The notes beneath the pieces were generated by a model. It did no database searches and was not told where the DNA came from. It saw only the letters and a program-made list of their open reading frames with translations. Positions 35,549-47,461 of a DNA stretch of 64,000 bases are shown in pieces. This DNA comes from Phymorhynchus buccinoides (lineage: Eukaryota > Mollusca > Gastropoda > Neogastropoda > Raphitomidae), in the NCBI GenBank assembly GCA_017654935.2, contig CM065691.1, forward strand, positions 29,746,764-29,810,763, read 5' to 3'. The position numbers and the translations under genes were made by a program. Each line of letters starts with the position of its first letter. Position 1 is the first letter of the stretch.

Positions 35549-37835
35549 GGTCAGGTCAGGTCAGGTATTTGGACGACCAGGCCTTGCAGCCTCTCAATGC
35601 GTCCTTCCTTTTGGTTAGTTTGGCAATTGCTGTGGCGGTTTTTAGCATCCATTTTGATGCACTAATCATGGATGTACTTTAACAGGGCAATTTTTGGATC
35701 ACTGTCTAGGAGGTTTTTGAATTTGTTAGTATCTGAGGCCAGTTTAGTATGTGCAGGGAGGTTGTTCCAATATTGGGTGACTCTGTTAGAAAAAAAGTTT
35801 TTTCTAATGTTAGTTCTGCTGTACCTGGTTAGGATCTTAAGTTCACTATTACGGGTTCTTATTTCGTTAGACAAGTGAAACAAGCCTTTGTTAGTATTGT
35901 CAGTGCCTTGAAGAATCTTGTAAACATTTATCAAATCTCCCCTTAGTCTTCTGTATTTTAAAGATGGCAAGTCTAATTTACTTAGCCTGTCCTCATAATC
36001 CAAATTTTTCATGGATTTTATCAGTTTGGTTGCTCTCCTCTGTACCTTCTCAATTGCACTGGACTGTCGTTTAAGAAAGGGATTCCAAATTATATTGCCA
36101 TACTCAAGATGAGGCCGTATTAAACATTTGTAAAGATTTATGAACACCTCTTTATTTAAGTTTTTAAAACTCCTTCTGATCAAGCCCAGCATCCTACTGG
36201 CTTTATTTATCGCTGTTGTGATGTGCTTATCAAATTTGAGTTTTGAATCAAATATAACCCCTAGGTCCTTCTCCTCTGTACAAGTATCTAAAACATGCTT
36301 AGATGAGCCATGAGTAATTTCATATGCTTTACTTGGATTATTGTACCCCGCGTGCATAACCTTGCATTTTCCTGCGTTAAAATATAAATTCCACTTCTCT
36401 GACCATTCTATGAGTCTGTTAATATCGTTTTGCAGTACATCTGAATTTTGGGAACGATTATACACCTTAGTATCATCTACAAATATCTTACATGCACTTT
36501 GTATGTCTTCTGGGAGATCATTTATAAAAACTGTAAAAAGTACTGGGCCCAGGATGCTACCCTGGGGAATACCACTTAAAACATCGGTGCTAGAAGACTG
36601 TTTTGTTCCCACCCGCACTCTTTGAGATCTTCCCTTCAGAAAGTTTTTAACCCACGTTAATATGTTTCCTGTTATCCCGTAAGCTTCCAGTTTAAGAAGT
36701 AGCCTTTCGTGCGGCACAGAATCAAAGGCCTTTCTAAAATCTAAGTAAATAATATCAAATGCCTCTTTGTCCTCTAAAAGTTGGGTAAAATCGTCCATCA
36801 CATCTAACAACTGGGTCATACAAGAACGCCCTGTCCTGAACCCATGTTGACATTCTGTGAACAGATTAAAATCTACCATATGTTTAACAACAGCGTCCCG
36901 TACAAACTGTTCTAAAATCTTACATAATATGCACGTCAGGCTCACTGGTCTATAGTTACCTGGGTCAGTTCTTGTACCCTTTTTGAAGATTGCAATGACC
37001 TCTGCTGTTTTCCAATCTGATGGGAGTTCCCCAAATTCTAAACTTTTATTATATAAAATTGTTAGAGGAATTGCTAGTTCCTGATGTAGCTCTTTGAGCA
37101 CTCTGGCTGGGATCTTGTCTGGCCCCTGAGCCTTGTTCACATCCACGTTTTTCAGTTTATTCTTCACAGCTTCTACTGTTATAACAATGTCTGCACTATA
37201 TGCAGGGGCCTCATTAGCAGTTTGTGGTAAGTTGTCTGTATTTTCCTTTGTAAACACGCTAGCAAAAAACTCGTTCAAAACATTAGCTTTGCGCTGATCA
37301 TCGGTGACAATATTATCTTGCTTATCCTTCAGAGAGCTAACCCCAGAACACAGTTTGAGTTTAGAGTTTATATATTTCCAAAACATCTTCGGATTTAGCT
37401 TACAGTTTTTGGCTATTTCTTTTTCATGTTCCTTTGTTTCACTCCTCAGTTTTTTTACAGCAATGATTTCTTGCTTCTATATAGTCCCTGTAACGTTTAC
37501 CAGCTTTTAATTTCCCATTCTCTAAATATTTTCTATATAATCTTTCTTTCTTTTTCACCTTTCCTCTTAATGTTAGTGACATCCAGTAAGGTCTATGTTT
37601 TTTCTTCATATTGTTAATACCTCTACTCTTTGTTATGTTTTTATCCATTGAGAGATGTATTTTCCCTTTAATGTCCTGCCAACATTCCTCGACACTCAAG
37701 TCATGCAAGTGATCCCAACTCTGATCAGCAAGATCCTGTCTCATTTGTGTATAATTCCCTTTTTTCAAATTATATGCTGTTGTTTGTTTGGAGGGATCTG
37801 TGTTGTGAACACTAGCAAACAGGGAGAAGGTTAGC
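35549..37835 (-). mobile_element. CR1-like non-LTR retrotransposon, 5'-truncated
   Basis: Reverse transcriptase region in - orientation, 3' end with the short tandem tail (TGACC)n at 35549-35567 instead of poly(A), as in CR1/L2-type LINEs. The upstream endonuclease is lost; the segment near 37440-37800 is the linker before the RT and is in another frame. Confidence 0.9.
35662..37386 (-). pseudogene. LINE reverse transcriptase, 574-residue open segment
   Basis: Motifs in order: KIPARVLKELHQELAIPLTI, AVIAIFKKGTRTDPGNYRPV (VIAIFKKG seen), [36 protein letters not shown], then FVDDTK where FADDTK is usual, then WNLYFNAGKCKVMH and the thumb to YIHD. The frame is lost just 5' (37386-37440), so it is a dead copy although the RT core is open. 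Confidence 0.9.
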
Positions 37836-37837
37836 AC
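37439..37837 (-). pseudogene. LINE linker between endonuclease and RT, frame-shifted
   Basis: TAYNLKKGNYTQMRQDLADQ and MDKNITKSRGINNMKKKHRP then YWMSLTLRGKVKKKERLYRK are the basic linker typical before CR1-like RTs. A frameshift separates it from the ORF at 37386. Confidence 0.7.
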
Positions 37838-38159
37838 TTGTTATTGGTGGTCACTCTTGCCTAGGGGAAACAACCTGAGCGGAAGCACTTCTTTTGTGCA
37901 GACTACATCCGCACGCGACACAACCTTGTGTTATTGCTTTCAAACAATTTAGTTAATAATATAGTCGAAGGCTTGAACTGCATCAGTTCCTTCCTATGGT
38001 CATTGTTCAAAGGTTTGCATTCATTTTGACTTTATTCTAATGGGTACGTCTTTGGTGAGCTGGTCAGAACAGTGGAGTGAAATTTACACTCAACAAACAG
38101 AGTCAACACCGATACTTGAGTGATATACTCATCATCATGTACTACATATAGTACATATC

Positions 38160-38300
38160 TATATTGTTAAAAACTCGGGACTTTACTGGTGTTGCACTGC
38201 CTCCGGGCATTGCAGCCAGTATTGTTCCCACCATCTTTGTATTTACAAATGTCCCATATGTGTCTATGACCGAGAGGACGTAAAACACCATTTTTCATTC
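38160..38300 (-). mobile_element. Short retroposon, reverse copy
   Basis: GTTAAAAACTCGGGACTTTA, GCACTGCCTCCGGGCATTG and CAAATGTCCCATATGTGTCT match the family at 11701 in reverse orientation. Shorter pieces of the same end lie at 33841 and 35431. Confidence 0.75.
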
Positions 38301-38559
38301 AGAGTCAACACCGACTCACCCACTGACCCATTCCACTGTGTTTCGACTGTAACTTTGCAGTGTAAACGTGTTAACACGCTCTGCTCAGCTCACGTGTGGA
38401 TCCGTGAAGGGCGTCAGTCACAGCGCGATTCACGGATAAATAGCCCAATCCGGGAGATGGGTCGGAGAATGGGTTAGAATTAGACTAGAGTTGAAAGTAA
38501 AAAACAACCCACCTAAACTAGAGCGTTAAGACGCTAGACCACCAGCCGCGTGGCAGCAT

Positions 38560-38650
38560 TTTTGTGTCCAGTGATCTTGACCTATGACCTTGATTTTCGA
38601 ACTTGGTCTAGATATCCGGTAAAGGTCAAGATGTGCCCCCCCCCCCCCCT
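38560..38650. repeat. Diverged single unit of the TGACCTTTGACC repeat
   Basis: GGCAGCATTTTTGTGTCCAG then TGATCTTGACCTATGACC and CTTGGTCTAGATAT match units at 39190-39600. It is followed by a C tract. Confidence 0.65.
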
Positions 38651-38924
38651 ACATTTCTCAGCTCTCCCTGCATTTTCACATTTGCCTTTCAAGTCTTCAA
38701 TAAGTTCATGTCATGCCGTCTCAGTAGACATTACAGTGACTTGAGCGATGCGGAAAAGAAAGCAAAATAATTAGAAAACTAATTTGGGGCAAAGTGTGTG
38801 TGGAAAAACAAAAATAAAGTGTGTGTGGAGGGGAGGGGTGGACCATAGACTTTGTTCACAGTATCCAGGCAAGACTACTGTAGCAGTCCCCGGGCCCAAA
38901 CCCCGACATTTTCTGTTTTGGCTT

Positions 38925-39010
38925 TATCTTCTACTATTAGTATTATTGAATGCATGTGTTTAATTATGTAAATGGATGAAAATTAGTGTTAAATATAGCA
39001 AACGATAGAG
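38925..39010. repeat. Segment repeated in inverse orientation at 58925-59015
   Basis: ATTATTGAATGCATGTGTTT and TAATTATGTAAATGGATGAA then TTAGTGTTAAATATAGCAAA read as the reverse complement at 58930-59010. Both copies lie close to a G-tract module. Confidence 0.85.
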
Positions 39011-39029
39011 GATGAAGTACTCAATCTGC

Positions 39030-39115
39030 AGTAAGAAAGGCAAGAACGGAAAAATGGAAACAACTGAGAAATAGGGGGGGGGGGGGGGGGGGGGGGGGCA
39101 TCTTTAACTTTACCA
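39030..39115. repeat. G-tract module, copy 2
   Basis: GTAAGAAAGGCAAGAACGGA, GAAACAACTGAGAAATA, then 25 G (39074-39098) and CATCTTTAACTTTACC. Confidence 0.85.
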
Positions 39116-39184
39116 GATATCCATAGTAATCTATCCGCAAGCGAAATTCATGAGTGTCCTATGTCCCTCCGTTATTGTGCCAGG

Positions 39185-39605
39185 TGCTCTGCAGCATGTT
39201 TGGCTCCAGTGACCTTGACCTTTGACCTATGACCTTCATTTTTTAATTTGGCCGAGATATTCTTAGTACCTATCCGCATGCAAAATTTGAGCGTCCTACT
39301 CCTAGGTCCCTCCATTCAATCGTTATTGTGCCAGGTGCTTGGCAGCATTTTCGGCGCCAGTGACATTGACCGTTGACCATTTATGAACTTGGCCTAGATA
39401 TCTTTAGTACCTATTGGCATGCAAAATTTGAGCATCCTAGGTCCCTCCGTTAACGTGCCAGGTGTTTGACAGCATTTTCGGCTCTGGTGACCTTGACCTT
39501 TGACCTATGACCTTCATTTTGAACTTGGCCTAGATATTCTTAGTACCTATCCGCATGCAAAATTTGAACGTCCTAGGTCCCTTTGTTCAAACATTATCGT
39601 GTTAA
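39185..39605. repeat. About 140-bp tandem repeat, three units, with TGACCTTTGACC
   Basis: Units share GTGCCAGGTGCT.., GACCTTGACCTTTGACCTAT, TTGGCC.AGATAT.CTTAGTACC and GCATGCAAAATTTGAGC..CCTAGGTCCCTCC. Two units hold TGACCTTTGACC, the reverse of AGGTCAAAGGTCA. Confidence 0.85.
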
Positions 39606-39907
39606 CATAGATAGATAGATCTAGATATATAGTCAGCTTCAGAATCCACTGAAAACATTACCAGCTTCACTCTCTTCGTTCGCGGCTGGTAACTAAGGAA
39701 AAACAAACAAAGAAGTCACTCCAACTGAAAGAACAAAAGCGAAAGCTAGGTCTTTTTAAGACAGAAAGCTATGCAATATCGACGCCAATGATTATTTTTT
39801 AAAGTTATGAACTCACTGCTACTCCTATCTAGTCTTGCAGTCAATTTCATGATTACAATAATTACAAACATTCATATTATCTTCACACACCTACACATGT
39901 ATGCATT

Positions 39908-39925
39908 CACACACACACACACACA

Positions 39926-39996
<71 letters not shown>
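39908..39996. repeat. AC microsatellite
   Basis: About 88 bp of (AC)n with one AT. Confidence 0.96.
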
Positions 39997-39998
<2 letters not shown>

Positions 39999-40211
39999 AG
40001 ATTGTGAGAAGCAGGCAGGTCCACACAATACAAAAGCACCACATCTACCCCGGACCCCACTCATCCACCCACACACTATTCAACACATATATGGGCAGAT
40101 GCCCCACCCCCACCCCGGCACTCTCATACAAAATTATCTACAAATATTGTCTAAAAAGTTTGTTTTGTGTAAAATTGTTTAAGATTAAAATAACAAGACT
40201 TAAACAATAGT

Positions 40212-40292
40212 TCCCACTCTCCCCCCGTGGATATACCGGGGGGTCTTCCGTATAAATAGTTCCCCCACCTTCTGGAAGTTCAGTGCTTGTAA
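40212..40292. repeat. Dispersed element, reverse copy of 11989
   Basis: TATAAATAGTTCCCCCACCT then CTGGAAGTTCAGTGCTTGTAA is the reverse complement of the piece joined to the SUGT1 exon copies. Confidence 0.75.
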
Positions 40293-40489
40293 CTTCATCC
40301 AATCTGCCACTCTCTTTGACTCTGCCTTTTCCATTTGCTTTTTGTCATTTGCTATCTTTCTGACTTATTCTCCTGCCTTTTTTCCAAGAAAATCTTCCAA
40401 ATAATTTTTTTCCTTTGAGCTACTCCAAAATCGGAATGTCGGTTGTATGCAGCGGGGAGACCAGTGAAAACTGAAAACCAGACACATAC

Positions 40490-41835
40490 GTACCTTACCC
40501 ATTATGGCCTTTATGGCCTCATGGTTCAGTTGTTCCATCAGCTGACTGATGATCTCTGACAGAGCCCCTTCTTTATCCTTGAGGTTTACAGTGTGGCTTG
40601 ATGGTTGTTACATTGTGACGGATGTTGGGGCTGTCATCACTGTTCTTTGCTGTCTCGTAGACCTTTCTCCTGTTCCATGTCTGGTTTCATTCTCTCCTCC
40701 TCATGGTTCAGTTGTTCCATCAGCTGAGTGATCTCTGACAGAGCCCCTTCTTTATCCTTGAGGTTTACAGTTTGGCTTGATGGTTGTTACAGTGTGACGG
40801 ATGTTGGGGCTGTCATCACTGTTCCTTGCTGTCTCGTAGACCTTTCTCCTGTTCCATGTCTGGTTTCATTCTCTCCTCCTCATGGTTCAGTTGTTCCATC
40901 AGCTGAGTGATCTCTGACAGAGCCCCTTCTTTAACCTTGAGGTTTACAGTGTGGCTTGATGGTTGTTACAGTGTGACGGATGTTGGGGCTGTCATCACTG
41001 TTCCTTGCTGTCTCGTAGACCTTTCTCCTGTTCCATGTCTGGTTTCATTCTCTCTTCCTCATGGTTCAGTTGTTCCATCAGCTGAGTGATCTCTGACAGA
41101 GCCCCTTCTTTATCCTTGAGGTTTACAGTGTGGCTTGATGGTTGTTACAGTGTGACGGATGTTGGGGCTGTCATCACTCTGTTCCTTGCTGTCTCGTAGG
41201 CCTTTCTCCTGTTCCATGTCTGGTTTCATTCTCTCTTCCTCATGGTTCAGTTGTTCCATCAGTTGAGTGATCTCTGACAGAGCCCCTTCTTTATCCTTGA
41301 GGTTTACAGTGTGGCTTGATGGTTGTTACAGTGTGACGGATGTTGGGGCTGTCATCACTCTGTTCCTTGCTGTCTCGTAGACCTTTCTCCTGTTCCATGT
41401 CTGGTTTCATTCTCTCCTCCTCAGGTTCAGTTGTTCCATCAGCTGAGTGATCTCTGACAGAGCCCCTTCTTTATCCTTGAGGTTTACAGTGTGGCTTGAT
41501 GGTTGTTACAGTGTGACGGATGTTGGGGCTGTCATCACTCTGTTCCTTGCTGTCTCGTGGGCCTTTCTCCTGTTCCATGTCTGGTTTCATTCTCTCTTCC
41601 TCATGGTTCAGTTGTTCCATCAGTTGAGTGATCTCTGACAGAGCCCCTTCTTTATCCTTGAGGTTTACAGTGTCACAGTGTGGCTTGATGGTTGTTACAG
41701 TGTGACGGATGTTGGGGCTGTCATCACTCTGTTCCTTGCTGTCTCGTAGGCCTTTCTCTTGTTCCATGTCTGGTTTCATTCTCTCCTCCTCATGGTTCAG
41801 TTGTTCCATCAGCTGGCTGATCTCTGTGACTCTGT
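40490..41835 (-). repeat. About 180-bp tandem array with protein-like - strand
   Basis: Seven units of 179-189 bp. Read on the - strand they give MEQLNHEEERMKPDMEQEKG then LRDSKEQSDDSPNIRHTVTT IKPHC, a charged, helix-prone repeat. At one end is an acceptor-like TTACCAG (near 41875) and at the other a good donor AAG|GTACGT (near 40487). Units of 179 and 181 bp break the frame, so either it was an exon that decayed or it only looks coding. Confidence 0.7.
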
Positions 41836-42002
41836 CAGCGTCTCCTCTTTATCATTGAGGGAGACCGTCTGACTGGTAATGAATAGTAATGGTAATAGTA
41901 ATGAAATTGCTATGCAGCATGTTCTTTCGCTTTGCTCAGTTTTGGAGTAGAGTAACCCAGTAGTATAATCTGTTGATGTTATGACGGCGTTGTGGGTTCA
42001 TA

Positions 42003-42288
42003 TACAGTGGAACCTCCCTTATATTATAAGACCTACTTCTCCGAGACATTGCCCTTCTTTGTAAGTATTAAAATTACCGGCTATATTCACATTTATGCCC
42101 GTCAAGAACGATAATCTGTTGACTGAAAAGGCAATCGCTATGTTCTTTTCTGTTACTAATTATCGTTCTTGACAGGCATAAATGTGAATATAGCCAAATT
42201 ACCTCCCTTATAAGACCCCTCCCCAATAACTTTATAAGACCTCATTTTGGATAATTTTTTGAGGTCTTATAAGGGAGGTTCCACTGTA
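42003..42288. mobile_element. MITE, TACAGTGGAACCTCCC family, with nested insertion
   Basis: Starts TACAGTGGAACCTCCCTTAT and ends AAGGGAGGTTCCACTGTA. The 117-bp element at 42079-42195 sits inside it. Confidence 0.87.
42079..42195. mobile_element. 117-bp hairpin MITE with 8-bp target duplication
   Basis: Starts GGCTATATTCACATTTATGC and ends GCATAAATGTGAATATAGCC; arms of about 37 bp. Direct repeats AAATTACC at 42071-42078 and 42196-42203. The 8-bp duplication fits hAT or P superfamilies. Confidence 0.85.
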
Positions 42289-42296
42289 TTTACACG

Positions 42297-42391
42297 TATC
42301 AGGTTTGGCCTCAAAACGGAATGAAGCCCCACTTTTCCAGTCTTTTTTCTTCTTCATGGAGCCAGAATGATCTACCATGATTGTTGGCACC
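42297..42391 (-). CDS. Possible isolated exon, function unknown
   Basis: On the - strand a strong acceptor (TTCTTCTTCTCTTAG) opens VPTIMVDHSGSMKKKKDWKS GASFRFEAKPDT, followed by a possible donor ACGT|GTAAAT at the edge of the MITE. It cannot be joined in phase to the 180-bp array next on that strand. Low confidence. Confidence 0.25.
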
Positions 42392-42930
42392 TAAGAGAAG
42401 AAGAATGATAAAGAAGGACACATTATGTCCAGAGGAACACTGGTTGTAGTTTAACTTGAAGATACTGTATTACATTTACAGTGTGCAACACTGAAATTGT
42501 ATAGACAGCTTTAATAGCTGTGACCAGCGTGTGCAGCAGAAGACTAGAGTGAGAGTAAAGTGTTATTTTTATGACATGGGAAGTTAAACAAAATTAAAAG
42601 CAATGTCAGAGATGGTGCTAGAAATTTTCACTTTAGGCCATTTGGCCTAAACAGCCACAAAACCTTAGGCCAATTTCAACAATTTTAGGCCCTCTCACTC
42701 GGTCACAAGTGCTGTCGATCTCTGCTTGCTTGTCAACTGATCCCCCAAACGGAAGTAGCGACTGCCCGCTTATAAGTTTTGTCTTCTTTTTGGGAGGCAT
42801 TTCAATCAAAAACCAGTGAAACACTGACGCTAAAGGACGACAAGATCACACAGACTCACACTACAGTGTGGCAAACGTCCGCCATAAGCAGCAAGGGAAG
42901 CAACTCTCACGAGGCAATTGGCCCAAAATC

Positions 42931-43160
42931 TGGGGAAAAAGCATTGCCTTATAGTCTGAAAAATAAGGTAGTAATGTAAACCCACTACCTTATTTTTCGG
43001 ACTATAAGGCAATGCTTTTTCCCCAGACTGAGACCCCTGCGTCTTGTAATATGACTACTAAAATAGTAAGAAAATAGAATAACAAAATCTGAATTTTGTG
43101 TACAATTTGGGGGGGTGCGCCTTATAATCAGGTGCGCCTGATAGTCCGGAAAATACAGTA
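42931..43160. mobile_element. Pogo-like MITE with an extra inverted end
   Basis: Full copy 42986-43160 (TACCTTATTTTTCGGACTAT ... GTCCGGAAAATACAGTA). A second, reversed end lies just outside at 42931-42970 (TATAGTCTGAAAAATAAGGT), so two ends face each other across about 15 bp. Confidence 0.82.
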
Positions 43161-43349
43161 CATTCAACGGCGAAAAGTCCCCACACTTGCATGGCACACA
43201 CATGCTCATGAAGACATGCACACATCACTCATCCTGATCCATACAGAGATAATATGCCCCTCACACACTGATGTAAGCATAAATAGTTTTATCACGCAAA
43301 TGTAGATTTAATAGTTATGTAATAGTTTGGTGTTTTTTTGTTTACAGAC

Positions 43350-43406
43350 ATGGATACAGACATATTCTCTGTCTTTGTGGCCAACATTCCATTGGCTACA
43401 ACCCAG
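43350..43406 (+). CDS. RRM gene exon with start codon
   Basis: Acceptor TTTGTTTACAG at 43347, ATG three bases in, donor CAG|GTATGT. It encodes [19 protein letters not shown] with RNP2. Confidence 0.82.
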
Positions 43407-46050
43407 GTATGTAAAAAATGCTAATATTGTCATGATTGTGTACTGTACTCGCTCTTTATTGGGCCTTTTTACTTGTAAAAGTAAGTGAAAAGATGATTTA
43501 ACACTGTGACAGCCCTGACATGGCCTTAGTTGTTGACGGGGGGCTGTAATTTTAATCTTAGTAAACTGAACTTACTTTACAGAATTTAAATCACTGAATC
43601 AGTTCATAAATATTTGCAGAAATTGAGCATCTGTATGGAGAAGTCTGTTGTATTTGAGCAGTTTACTCCAGTTATCATCCTCATTACCATATTTTCCGGG
43701 CTATAAGCCGCTACTTTATTCCAACTTTGACCCCTGCAGCTAAGACAGCGATTGCGGGTCATACACAGATTTTTCTGAATCTATTTTTGGCTTGCGGTCA
43801 AGTCCGTTGTCGAAGTTCCGTTATCGGTAAAATGTGAGCTGTTCTCAAGTCATTATTCATAAATTTACTGAGTGAACACACAATCTGATCACAGAATTTC
43901 AGTGGGTATATAAACTTCCGTGATCGCTGTGAATTTCTGGCCAAAGTACTTCAGCTATCTGCACGAGAACCGAGAGGCCTACACCACCATCGCAATGCCA
44001 AAGACACGACAATGTATGTACGACACCGATTTCAAACTGAAGGCGATCGACCTAGCACTGACGACAGGCAATCAAGCAGTAGCCCAGGAACTCAGTATCA
44101 ATGAGTCAGTGGTTCGTCGCTGGCGTCTCCAACGCGATCAACTGACAAAGTGAAAAAAGTCAAAGAAAGCTTTCCGTGGGAAGAACGCATGATGGCTGAA
44201 ACTGGAGGAAGAGTTAGAAGATTAGGTGAGCGTGCAGCGAGCTACCGGGCGCGGAGTGTCAACAGTGTAAATCCGAAAATGCATGTGGGAACATTTTATT
44301 TTGGCCAGTCAGTTGGGTGGTTGGAGTACTGAGCAGGGCTCCCAGGGACCCCCATTTGGGGGTCTATGAAGCACTAACATTCTACAGGACTCTCTAAAAG
44401 AATGTGCAGGGGGTCCCAGGGATGCACTGGAAACATTATTTTTAGCATTCGCTATGCCACTGGAACCCTCTATCCCGCCTCTAGGACCCTCTATACTGTA
44501 AGTGGAGTCCCTGGGACCCCTTGTTTTGCGGGACAATTGGGAGCCCTGACTGAGGTTTAATTTTTTTGTTTGAATTAATTAACACAATAGCAATTGTCTT
44601 GATTAATTGTCTTGATTCCAATGCGCAGGAGGAACTGATGGACCTTTTCTTTGAGTACGAGCCAGAATCTGCTGTCATAATGAAGGAGAAGTCCACTAGC
44701 TATGCATATGGGTAAGCACAAGGGCTTTGTACAATTGGGAACTTTAGGGAGTCGTCTTGATTCCTATACATGTGTGTATGGATATTCATCGATATTTATT
44801 GCAACAAGGTAAAAAAAAAAAAAAAAGCTTAGAAAGTGACCAATTTACTTTTTGGTGTGTTTTACTTAATTTCCCCGTAGTAGCATAGTATTGACCCTAG
44901 TTCTCTCCCTTTTGTCATGATTGAGGGTTTCACCGTTTCATTACTGATATAAAAACACTATCGTATCAAGCGTGCTCTCTGTGTTCAGCATTTCTTTTGT
45001 TTTAGTTGTTCAATGCTTGTTTTGTATGTGCGTTTCGATGTGAGTTTGCCACTTTCTTGTGATGTGTGCAACTTGCAAACTGTGTTGTGTATTTGGTACT
45101 TTATAGTCACAAAGGCGTCTGTGAAATTCGGGTTGCTCCCACCTGAAGAGCGCGTTGCAGCCAGAGGCGCTCCACCCTTTTTTTTTGCATGCGATCTTTT
45201 TGTGACAGATGACGAAGGAAAGGGAGGGGTGGGGGTAAATTTTGACCAAATGACAATTTTTTCATTGCCACTGGGTTTAACGTGTGCTAAGTGCATTGTC
45301 ACATGGGACCTTGGTTTATTGTCTCATCCGAAAGTCCACGTTCAGACTGTAAGGCCTAGTGCAGAGTGTGAGGAAAAATCCCCTGTACCCAGGTTCTAAC
45401 TCGGGTTTATTGTATATGAGGTGAATGCGTTACCTCTGTGCCACTCTACACCGACACCTGTTGGGCAGGTTTGTGCGATTCCATGAACTGCAGACTGTGG
45501 TCGATGTGGTGAAGGAGGGAGGCTGGTCACTGCGCAACAAACCGCTGAAACTGGATTTCTCCAAGGACACCCGGGAAGCCTTGCGACGACTTAGTTCCAA
45601 TTGTGAGTGTGTATGTTGTCAAGATGAAAAGCTATTGACGGTTTGTTTTTCCACAATTCCAGCAGTCCGTTTCCTACTTCCTAGGTATTGCTTATGTCGT
45701 ATAGTAACTCTCTATCAATGGAGAGTGTTTAAGCTGTGACTGATGTGTGCTATTTTGGACATGAAAATGACAAAAATGACAGAAAAAATAGTGAAAATGT
45801 CAGCATTTTGTACAGAAAATCATGAAGTGAGACACATTATGTTACTTGTGTAAATATGAACATTTATTATGCCAATTTTTCAAATTCATTTACTTATTTC
45901 TAGTAACTATCCTTTTTACAAAGTTTCAATGTGAAAAATATTTTTTTTGCGTTTTTCAAATGCCTTTAATGGAGTAAATACAAAAGAAACCCCCAGAAAA
46001 TGTGCAAATACAAGCGTGTGTACATACACACACCTTCATGCATGGCTGCA

Positions 46051-46100
<50 letters not shown>

Positions 46101-47427
46101 GAGCCCCATATCGTTCTGACATAACCCCCAATGAAATTGAACAAAGCGGTAAAACTCTCTTTCTAATTAACTCCCCTCCACCAAAGTTGATTACGATACC
46201 AATCATCTAGTGATGCGTGGATCAGAGCCAAAGGGAGACAAACCAAGCATCATTCTCAAAAAAGAATGTACCAAGTTCGCCCTTATGACCCTTCACCCAC
46301 ACAGTACACATCAACATTAGAAAGAGTTTTCCCCCTTCGTTCAATTTCGTTATCTCCTCTCTTGGCCTCACTATTTCATTCTTTGGATAACCCCCAATGC
46401 TCTCGTATCCCCAAAGCGTCTGTGACGGCAATACAACCACTTACCATGTGGATGACACCTTCAGCAGCATATCAGCATCAGAGAGGGATTCACTGAACAC
46501 CTGAACTCCATCAACCCCAACATCCAGTTCACATGTGAATCGGAAGAAGATCAACAAATCCCCTTCCTTGATGTTAAGAGTTCACAAAAGCAAAGAAGGA
46601 ACAATGGAAACAACTGTACACCGCAAACCGACCCATACTGACCAATACCTACACTTTCAGTCAAACCACCCTCTACAACACAAATGTTCAGTTGCCAGAA
46701 CCCTCCTTCACAGAGCTAAAACCAGTTGCACTACGGAAAAGAGCAGACTGAAAGAAGAACGTCATGTCAAGACAGCGCTCCGGGCCAATGGTTACCCGCC
46801 CTGGATATTTAACGCCCCAGGACCGAAACAAAAACAACCCACTGAAAGAAAGTCCACCACCATCAGCATACTGCATGTGAAAGGGACATCGGAATGCCTC
46901 TCACAAACTTTTAGCCAACATGGCGTTCAGTTATTACATCAGGCATGAAAGAATTCCGCGTTTCGCGGAAAATCCGTGGAAATTTTTAAAAACTTCTGCT
47001 GGAAAAAAAAAATTCTGCGTAAAGGACCGATCTTGCCGTATTCTTATATCTACAAGTCTCTATTTGGCGATTCTCAAACTGGTTAACCGGAAGTCGCTTT
47101 AGCTCACTCGCTTCAATTGTGCGAAGGAAGGCGAAATGAGTAGCTCCCGCTCAACAAAAGTATCGATGTTAGCTGAAAATGTGTGTGAAAGGTATTTGTG
47201 CCGACCAAATTTTCGGACCCCCTCCTCGCTGAATAAAACTTGTGATGTGAGGTAGGTGAAAAGGTGGTTGGACATTTTTTTATGGGAACATTGTGCACGC
47301 ACCCCCACCAAAACATTGGACGTTAGGTGAAAATCCGGGTGGAAGGATTTTTCTCGGCTGAAAAGAATCTCATTCCTTGATGCTTGAAAGATGTTTGTGC
47401 TGGAAAAAAAATTTGGGGGAACGTTCG

Positions 47428-47461
<34 letters not shown>

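Noticed and set aside
42633..42824. - strand ORF MFHWFLIEMPPKKKTKLISG as a transposase start
   Set aside because: The basic start is suggestive of a hAT-type N-terminus, but no ends, finger or catalytic region were found.
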